Assembly (NCBI GenBank): GCA_937925515.1
Contig: CALALP010000047.1
Span: 1 to 26,914, forward strand
DNA length: 26,914 nucleotides
Direction of reading: 5' to 3'
From: an uncultured Lachnoanaerobaculum sp.
Lineage (GTDB): Bacteria > Bacillota > Clostridia > Lachnospirales > Lachnospiraceae
Below the pieces are notes generated by a model. It did not search any database and was not told the origin of the DNA. It saw only the letters and a list, made by a program, of their open reading frames with translations. Below are positions 21,555 to 26,914 of the stretch, one piece after another. A program made the position numbers and the translations under genes. The number at the start of each line of letters is the position of its first letter. Positions within the stretch are counted from its first letter, which is position 1.

Positions 21555-22142
21555 TTATACCATACCTGCTTTTACAAAATGTTTCTTTAAAATTGAAATA
21601 CCTATTGTGCAACCTATAAATGTTCCAATCATTCCAAGTATAGTCATAGGAACTAAAGCCCACTGTGGTAAAACACTCATCATTCTGTCTATATAATCCT
21701 GTGAATATCCTGTTTGTAACATTCTTTCTATATACTTATCTCTCCCTATAAATATAGGTATCCAGTTACCTATACCACCTATTGCAGCCACAACAAATGC
21801 AAATCTTGCATATTTTACACTATTGTAATTTCCCATTTTAAGCACAATCTCAGCTAAAATAGCACTTATTATAGTTGTAAAAATTATCCATATTCCATGT
21901 GCTGTAAGACCGAACAAAAGTGCTACAATTAACTGCTGAATAAATAACATTCCTGCTTTTTTAATTCTTGTGCTATAAAGCATATTCACTGACCCTGTAA
22001 CTAGTCCTACCATAAACTGAGTAAGTGGAACTAATACAGGTATAAAACCTATAAAACCGGATAGAAAAGTTAAAATTGCAACTAATATACCAAATAAACC
22101 TACATTAATCAAATCCCTTACATTTAAACCTTTTGTATTCAT
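21555..22142 (-). CDS. ECF S component, Trep_Strep/MptD-like family, paralogue 1
   Basis: The 195-residue membrane protein starts MNTKGLNVRDLINVGLFGIL, with six helices and the same landmarks as its neighbour (TRIKKAGMLFIQQ, ILAEIVLKMGNY, GNWIPIFIGRD, CTIGISILKKHFVKAGMV). The two S components differ mainly in helices 1-3 and in the loop after GNWIPIF (KYIERMLQTGYSQDY versus YLKHIVDAGYGEDY), where substrate specificity could have separated. An AGGAGG site lies four bases before the ATG, directly after an AT-rich intercistronic hairpin. It is the third gene of the operon, after the two ABC half-transporters. Confidence 0.87.
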   Translation of the reverse strand: MNTKGLNVRDLINVGLFGILVAILTFLSGFIGFIPVLVPLTQFMVGLVTGSVNMLYSTRIKKAGMLFIQQLIVALLFGLTAHGIWIIFTTIISAILAEIVLKMGNYNSVKYARFAFVVAAIGGIGNWIPIFIGRDKYIERMLQTGYSQDYIDRMMSVLPQWALVPMTILGMIGTFIGCTIGISILKKHFVKAGMV

Positions 22143-22152
22143 ATGACCTCCT

Positions 22153-22183
22153 AAATTTTATTTTATCATTTAAAATAAAATTT
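22153..22183. other. AT-only intercistronic hairpin
   Basis: AAATTTTATTTTA (22153-22165) pairs perfectly with 22171-22183 around the loop TCATT. It occupies nearly the whole gap between the second ABC gene and the first S-component gene and ends at the AGGAGG site. It could mark an RNA processing point that separates expression of the ABC pair from that of the ECF genes. Confidence 0.55.
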
Positions 22184-23901
22184 TAATATCTATATTCTTC
22201 TACAAGTTCAGCACTTTCAACTAAATTCTTATAAGTCTTTGATATTGAAAGTAACTCTTTATGCTTTCCGAAAGCCTCAACCTTTCCGTCATTAAGCACA
22301 ACTATCTTATCTACATTTTCAATAGACTTAAGTCTATGAGAAATGATAACTACTGTCTTATTCATTGTAAGCTTATTCAAGCTTTCCTGTATCTTTTTCT
22401 CATTTTCCACATCTAAAGAGGCTGCTATCTCATCAAGTATAATAATTGGAGAATTTTTTAAAAATGCCCTTGCAATGGAAATTCTCTGTCTTTCTCCACC
22501 TGAAAGAGTTGCTCCATTTTCTCCGATTATAGTATCATAACCATTTGGTAACTTTTCTACAAACTCCTCACAATTTGCAAGTCTTGCCGCATTTTTTACT
22601 TCTTCATCGGTTGCATTTAAATTACCTATTCTTATATTTTCAAGCACTGAAGAATTAAATAATGTAACCTCTTGAAAAACTATTGAAATCTTACTAAATA
22701 ATGACTTTGTAGAAATATTTTTAATGTCCATATCTGAGATTTTTATACTTCCCAAATCATAATCATAAAGTCTTGAAATAAGCCTTAAAATACTTGTTTT
22801 TCCGCAACCTGAGCTACCTACAAGTGCTGTAACCTCATTTTGATTTGCTGTGAAACTAACTCCCCTTAATACTTTGGTATCTTTATCATAGCCAAACTCA
22901 ACATTTTCAAATTCTATATTAAAGTCCTTTAAGCCTACATCTTCACCCTCTTGCAACTTAGTTTCTCTAAGTTCCTTAATTCTTTGTATCATAGAATCCA
23001 AATAAAAAAGTTCTGCAAGACTAAACATAATTCCCTCAGAGCCTTCTTTTAGCTTTATGGCTGCAAGTAAGTAACCTATAAAATAAAGTAAACTAAGTCC
23101 TTTAGTAAATAAAATAGCACCTGTTATTAGAACTAATACAAGCTCAAGATAAAGCAAAACACCTATTAAATTCATAAGAAAACCAACAGTAAGTTCAGAT
23201 TTTATATGTATCTGTTCGCTAACTTCCATATCCTTATAAAGTTTATCTTTTACTTTTTTAGAAAGACCAAAGCTTTTAATTTCTTGTTGTAATTCAATAG
23301 TTTCTTGAAAGCTTTCAGAGTTCTTTCTTAGTTTGTCATAGTATATTTTTTGATTTTTTATCTGTATTTTCTTTGTAACCCAAAGCAAAATATAGGCTGC
23401 AAGTATAGGTAGTATAGTTGCAAGTCCAAGCACCGGATTACCTAAGATTAACATTATAGAAACTATTATAAAAAATCCTGCAAAACCTATTGTTTTACCT
23501 ATTGCATGTGAAAGTGCATGCTCAATAGCATTTACATCTTCCATTATAGTTTGAGCAAGATCTGACAAGTCATGTTTTGAAAAATATGACAGAGGAAGTC
23601 TTGCCATAATGGTTGAAATCTCTATTCTTAAGTTTTCACTTTCTTTATAGGTAGCATTATATAAGGCATTATAATCCAAATTTAAAAGAACATATATCGC
23701 AATAATAACTATAACAGATGCTATAAAATAGAAAGTATTACTTGCACTAACTCCAAAAATAAATTTATTCATTATCATCATAAGAAGTATTGCAGGTAAC
23801 ATATTGACTACATATACAAAGAAACTTGTAGTACTTGCACCAATTAAATCATTTGCACCTTGATCTGTAATAGCAAATATATTTTTAAGATAATTTTTCA
23901 T
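22183..23901 (-). CDS. ABC half-transporter, exporter fold (second of a pair)
   Basis: The 572-residue protein has a six-helix type IV (exporter-fold) membrane domain (about 1-300) fused to an ABC ATPase. Walker A is GSSGCGKTS (362-370), the signature LSGGERQR (466-473), Walker B ILDEIAAS and the H-loop region ISHRLKS. Its start overlaps the preceding ABC gene by 17 bases, so the two probably form a heterodimer. Such pairs include exporters, but also importers of ferric siderophores (YbtPQ, IrtAB); the neighbouring ECF genes and AraC regulator favour the latter here as an inference. A GGAGGG site precedes the ATG. Confidence 0.92.
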   Translation of the reverse strand: MKNYLKNIFAITDQGANDLIGASTTSFFVYVVNMLPAILLMMIMNKFIFGVSASNTFYFIASVIVIIAIYVLLNLDYNALYNATYKESENLRIEISTIMARLPLSYFSKHDLSDLAQTIMEDVNAIEHALSHAIGKTIGFAGFFIIVSIMLILGNPVLGLATILPILAAYILLWVTKKIQIKNQKIYYDKLRKNSESFQETIELQQEIKSFGLSKKVKDKLYKDMEVSEQIHIKSELTVGFLMNLIGVLLYLELVLVLITGAILFTKGLSLLYFIGYLLAAIKLKEGSEGIMFSLAELFYLDSMIQRIKELRETKLQEGEDVGLKDFNIEFENVEFGYDKDTKVLRGVSFTANQNEVTALVGSSGCGKTSILRLISRLYDYDLGSIKISDMDIKNISTKSLFSKISIVFQEVTLFNSSVLENIRIGNLNATDEEVKNAARLANCEEFVEKLPNGYDTIIGENGATLSGGERQRISIARAFLKNSPIIILDEIAASLDVENEKKIQESLNKLTMNKTVVIISHRLKSIENVDKIVVLNDGKVEAFGKHKELLSISKTYKNLVESAELVEEYRY

Positions 23902-25642
23902 TTAAAACCCTCCAATCATTTGCCTGTGCATACATATCTTGAAAATGTCTATATACCTTGCCTAAACTCATAAGCTTACTATCATTTCCACGCTCTATAA
24001 TCTTTCCATTTTCAAATACAAGTATCTCATCTACATTTTTAATACTTGTAAGTCTATGAGCAATCATTATAACAGTCTTATCTTTCATAAGATTGGAAAA
24101 TGCTTTCTGCAACTCATGTTCATTTTCAGGGTCGATTGCAGCACTTGCCTCATCAAAAATAATTATTTTAGCGTCCTTTAAAATAGCTCTTGCTATAGCT
24201 ATTCTCTGCTTTTCTCCTCCTGAAAGATAAACTCCCTTTGAACCTATTATAGTATTTTCTCTGTCCTTAAATTTTTTTGTTATAGAGTCGCAACCTGCAA
24301 GTTGCATAGCTTTTAAAACTTCTTCTTTGCTTGCTTTGTCATTTGCAAGGGCTACATTTTCATATAAGCTTATTTTAAATAATTTCGGCTCTTGAAATAC
24401 AAATGCTATATTTTTTATAATTGCATCTTCTGAATAACTTTCAAGAGGTTTACCCCCAATTTTTATCACTCCCTTATTTACTCTATAAAAACCTGAAATA
24501 AGTTTTACAACTGTACTTTTGCCACTTCCACTAGAACCAACTAAAGCATAGGATTTTCCTGATTCAAGTTTAAAACTCATGTTCTCAAATACAGGTTTAT
24601 CTGCATATGAAAATGTTACATCTTCAAATTCAATGTTATAATTATCAAAATGAGTTTCTTTTCCAAAACTTATTTTATTTTCCTGCATTTCATTATATAA
24701 ACTTTCAAGTTTGTCTATTGCATCTTTTGCTTGGAACATATACATACTTATATACATTATTTTTAACATATAGTTAAACATTGCACCACTTAATAAAAGT
24801 AACATAATAAGTTCAACCACAAAACCCTTAGGGTTTGAGTCAACATTCATAAATAATAATATTATGGGAATTAAGATTGCAATAAGTGCAAAAAATAGTG
24901 TTTGATATAAAACATAAGAAGTTTTACAACTCATAGAATAATTAAGTGCAAGTTTTGCATATTCTTTTATAGCATTATTTAGTGCCTTAAAACTTCTTAC
25001 ATCTACACCAAATATCTTTATTACCTGCATTCCTCTTATATACTCAACTGTTTCGGAACTAAGTCTTTCAAGCGACTCAGTATAAGCCTTCATAAAGCTT
25101 TGCTCGCCTGTCATACCTGAAATTAAAAATACACTAACAACAATAAGTACAGTTAGAACTATACCAACTCTAAGACTTATTGCATAACCTAAAATTAATG
25201 CAAAAATAGGTAAAAGTAATGCTCCTGTATTATCAGGAATTAAATGTGCCACTGCCATATGTGTTTTTGCAGCATTATCATCGAGAATTTTTCTTGTTCT
25301 TCCGGATGAATTCATATCAAAAAATCTAAAACTTGCCCTTGAAAGCCCCTCAATACCATGTTTTCTTAAGTTGGTTTCAAGTCTAAATGCAAATAGATGT
25401 GAAAGCATAAGCGAAGTAAAATAACAAAACGCTCCACAAAGCAATATTCCTGCAAAAATAGCTGCATACTTAACTACCTGACTTACTTCATTTTCAATAA
25501 TTAATTTTTTAAGAAAAATGTATAAGTTATAAAGTGCAACTATTTGTAATCCGGCAGCCACTACCGAGAATAAACTCGAGAGTATAATTAAGTACCTTTT
25601 TTCAGGCACATAATTTAACAACTTCTTATATACTTTTAACAT
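23885..25642 (-). CDS. ABC half-transporter, exporter fold (first of a pair)
   Basis: The 585-residue protein has an N-terminal six-helix membrane domain (about 1-310) and an ATPase with Walker A GSSGSGKST (369-377), signature LSGGEKQR, Walker B IIFDEASAAIDPENE and H-loop IAHRLTS. Both ATP sites in the pair look complete, as neither Walker B glutamate nor H-loop histidine is missing. It is the first gene of the six-gene operon, read leftward from a promoter upstream that faces the AraC regulator gene. An AGGAGG site precedes the ATG. It shares the general look of the YbtP/IrtA-type group, but its substrate and direction of transport are not shown by sequence. Confidence 0.92.
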   Translation of the reverse strand: MLKVYKKLLNYVPEKRYLIILSSLFSVVAAGLQIVALYNLYIFLKKLIIENEVSQVVKYAAIFAGILLCGAFCYFTSLMLSHLFAFRLETNLRKHGIEGLSRASFRFFDMNSSGRTRKILDDNAAKTHMAVAHLIPDNTGALLLPIFALILGYAISLRVGIVLTVLIVVSVFLISGMTGEQSFMKAYTESLERLSSETVEYIRGMQVIKIFGVDVRSFKALNNAIKEYAKLALNYSMSCKTSYVLYQTLFFALIAILIPIILLFMNVDSNPKGFVVELIMLLLLSGAMFNYMLKIMYISMYMFQAKDAIDKLESLYNEMQENKISFGKETHFDNYNIEFEDVTFSYADKPVFENMSFKLESGKSYALVGSSGSGKSTVVKLISGFYRVNKGVIKIGGKPLESYSEDAIIKNIAFVFQEPKLFKISLYENVALANDKASKEEVLKAMQLAGCDSITKKFKDRENTIIGSKGVYLSGGEKQRIAIARAILKDAKIIIFDEASAAIDPENEHELQKAFSNLMKDKTVIMIAHRLTSIKNVDEILVFENGKIIERGNDSKLMSLGKVYRHFQDMYAQANDWRVLNEKLS

Positions 25643-25773
25643 ATATTACCTCCTATTTATATCCCTTTCAGCCAAGACTTAAAAATTAAAAATACTATAT
25701 TTACTAATACTTTCTTATTTATTTAGCATCTTTTTATTTTTATAGTCTATAATGTACTGATTACACAGGATAT

Positions 25774-25802
25774 ATTGTACTACTTTATTTAATATGCTAC
25801 AA
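25774..25802 (-). promoter_or_regulatory. Candidate promoter of the ABC/ECF operon
   Basis: Read leftward, TTGTAG (25802-25797), a 17-base spacer and TACAAT (25779-25774) give a start near 25767 and a leader of about 125 bases. The upstream edge of the -35 box touches a direct repeat, as expected of an activator-dependent promoter. Confidence 0.5.
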
Positions 25803-25852
25803 TATGTCTAAAATCAATATGTCTGATAGGAATATTGGCTAAAAGGAATATT
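25800..25852. promoter_or_regulatory. Two pairs of direct repeats, probable AraC-family operators
   Basis: CAATATGTCT occurs at 25800-25809 and 25815-25824 (15-base period), and AGGAATATT at 25828-25836 and 25844-25852 (16-base period). Tandem half-sites one to two helical turns apart are typical of AraC-family dimer sites. The first pair abuts the operon promoter; the second lies near the regulator's own promoter. The repeats are seen; binding is inferred. Confidence 0.6.
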
Positions 25853-25906
25853 TTACCCTAAACAATGTAAATAAGCCATTCCTTACCACTTTTAAAGGAG
25901 TACTTT

Positions 25907-26875
25907 ATGGAAAAATTTTATCAATTTATAGAAAGATTGGGTTTTACACTTTACGAGAACAATAAATACTGCAAGATTGGAAAATCCTACTATCTTAATA
26001 ATGAGATTATGGAGGGAACATATTGGTTTTATGAAACGGAAAACTATATAATGAATATACATGATTTCTTTATCAAAAAAGAACATGTAATGCATACATT
26101 TCCTGATTTAAGCCCCTTTATGTCCTTTTGCTCAACTTATATAATTACAGGTAGTGGCGAAAGTTTTTATCCATATCAAACACTTTCTTCAAACTCAATG
26201 TATATAAACATTGTAAAAGATATTGCAGATTCAAGATTTAGATGCCTTATGCATGCTAATTTTCCTTATATAACCGTGGGAATAAACTTTAAAGAAAACA
26301 TAATAGACAGTTTCCTAGCTGACCTAAAAAAAGATAAGAATTTCAAAATTTCAAGTATGTTCTTTGATACTAAGGAAATGATTACTGCTCCAATAGGCAA
26401 ACTTGCAACTACTATATTAAACTGCGATATGGACAGCTTTGTAGCCAAATTTTTTCTTGATGCAAAAGCAAAGGAATGGTTAAGTATTACACTGGATGCA
26501 TATTTAAAAAAAGAAAAATTACAAGGTATTTCTGACAGTGATGAGGACTCTATAAAAAATGTAACCAATTATATAAATGACCACTATGCCTTGAATATCT
26601 CACTTGAAATTCTTGAAAAAATCTCAATGATGAGTAAAACCAAGTTAAAGAACTTATTTAAGCAAAAATATAATATGAGTATCACTGAATATATACAAAG
26701 AAAAAGAATGAATATTGCAGAAACCCTGCTTATTACAGGCAATTTAGATATAAAGGCAATAGCAAAATCAGTAGGCTATACCTCTCATAGTAAGTTTACT
26801 TCTTATTTTAAAAGATATAAGGGAATTTACCCTCGAGATGTAAAAAGGTTAGGGGAGAAATTAGAAAACAAGTAG
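25907..26875 (+). CDS. AraC-family transcriptional regulator
   Basis: The 322-residue protein has an N-terminal sensing domain of about 215 residues that I cannot place in a known ligand family, and a C-terminal double helix-turn-helix (about 220-316). That part runs from NYINDHYALNISLEILEKIS through SKTKLKNLFKQKYNMSITEYI to IKAIAKSVGYTSHSKFTSYFKRYKGIYPRDVKR, the AraC signature. The overall layout (long N-terminal domain, C-terminal AraC domain, divergent from an ABC pair) is that of PchR/YbtA-like siderophore regulators. An AGGAG site lies six bases before the ATG. It is divergent from the six-gene transport operon, which it likely controls. Its stop codon runs directly into a MITE fragment. 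Confidence 0.9.
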   Translation: MEKFYQFIERLGFTLYENNKYCKIGKSYYLNNEIMEGTYWFYETENYIMNIHDFFIKKEHVMHTFPDLSPFMSFCSTYIITGSGESFYPYQTLSSNSMYINIVKDIADSRFRCLMHANFPYITVGINFKENIIDSFLADLKKDKNFKISSMFFDTKEMITAPIGKLATTILNCDMDSFVAKFFLDAKAKEWLSITLDAYLKKEKLQGISDSDEDSIKNVTNYINDHYALNISLEILEKISMMSKTKLKNLFKQKYNMSITEYIQRKRMNIAETLLITGNLDIKAIAKSVGYTSHSKFTSYFKRYKGIYPRDVKRLGEKLENK

Positions 26876-26914
26876 TTTATTTATTCATTATTATATGGGA
26901 TTTGTCCCCCTACG
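26876..26914 (+). mobile_element. MITE-like element, copy 3, cut by window end
   Basis: The sequence TTATTCATTATTATATG, then GGATTTGTCCCCCTACG, matches the left arm and hairpin start of copy 1 (5995-6024) and the hairpin of copy 2. It begins at or just before the stop codon of the AraC gene, and the window ends in the hairpin loop, so the right half is not visible. Confidence 0.7.

Noticed and set aside
1..26914. CRISPR array, prophage or complete insertion sequence
   Set aside because: No regularly spaced repeat series, phage structural genes or transposase frames are present; the repeats seen are single hairpins or MITE-like elements.

Overview
The window is AT-rich, densely coded DNA from a low-GC anaerobic Firmicute. 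The best guess is a Lachnospiraceae-type fermenter. This rests on the codon bias, strong AGGAGG-type ribosome sites, a biotin-dependent Na+-pumping decarboxylase operon, an RNase E/G that lacks the zinc-link tail, and an ECF transporter with Trep_Strep-type S components. The genus is not proven. Both ends of the window lie inside dispersed hairpin repeats, as expected of a contig broken at repeats.

Layout from left to right. (1) Bases 1-3060: a leftward operon with its own promoter. It encodes a PLP-fold protein of the ACC-deaminase/D-cysteine-desulfhydrase family whose cofactor lysine is replaced by serine, then an MFS transporter and two small membrane proteins. (2) 3100-4310: tRNA-Leu(CAA) with promoter and terminator, then a DUF4163/DUF3298-like lipoprotein with a terminator. 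(3) 4500-6805: uracil salvage, with a uracil permease and uracil phosphoribosyltransferase separated by a ~146 bp MITE-like element. (4) 6806-8315: a small accessory patch with a tandem TOBE (Mop) protein, a second and inverted MITE copy, a 47-residue ORF missed by length cut-offs, and a 5'-truncated gene remnant. (5) 8223-9572: an RNase E/G with terminator and candidate promoter. (6) 9610-15083: a hairpin repeat and a five-gene decarboxylase/transcarboxylase operon. In transcription order it encodes an acyl-CoA carboxyltransferase, a lipoprotein-OadG fusion, a biotin carrier, the OadB Na+ pump and an oxaloacetate-type carboxyltransferase. A perfect 18 bp palindrome resembling a Rex operator sits over a candidate -35 box upstream. 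(7) 15101-18657: efp, argS and a YghZ-like aldo/keto reductase, read leftward to a terminator. (8) 18818-26875: a six-gene leftward transport operon and a divergent AraC-type regulator, followed by a partial third MITE copy.

The most interesting block is region 8. Two ABC half-transporters of exporter fold are co-transcribed with two tandemly duplicated S components, one EcfT and one fused double-ATPase EcfA. The divergent AraC regulator is separated from them by an intergenic region with two pairs of direct repeats. The arrangement recalls siderophore-uptake loci such as ybtA-ybtPQ, but no metallophore biosynthesis gene is present, so uptake of a scavenged metallophore or another exogenous ligand is an inference. 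Region 6 probably ties carboxyl transfer between pyruvate/oxaloacetate and an acyl-CoA to Na+ export, possibly under NADH/NAD+ control.
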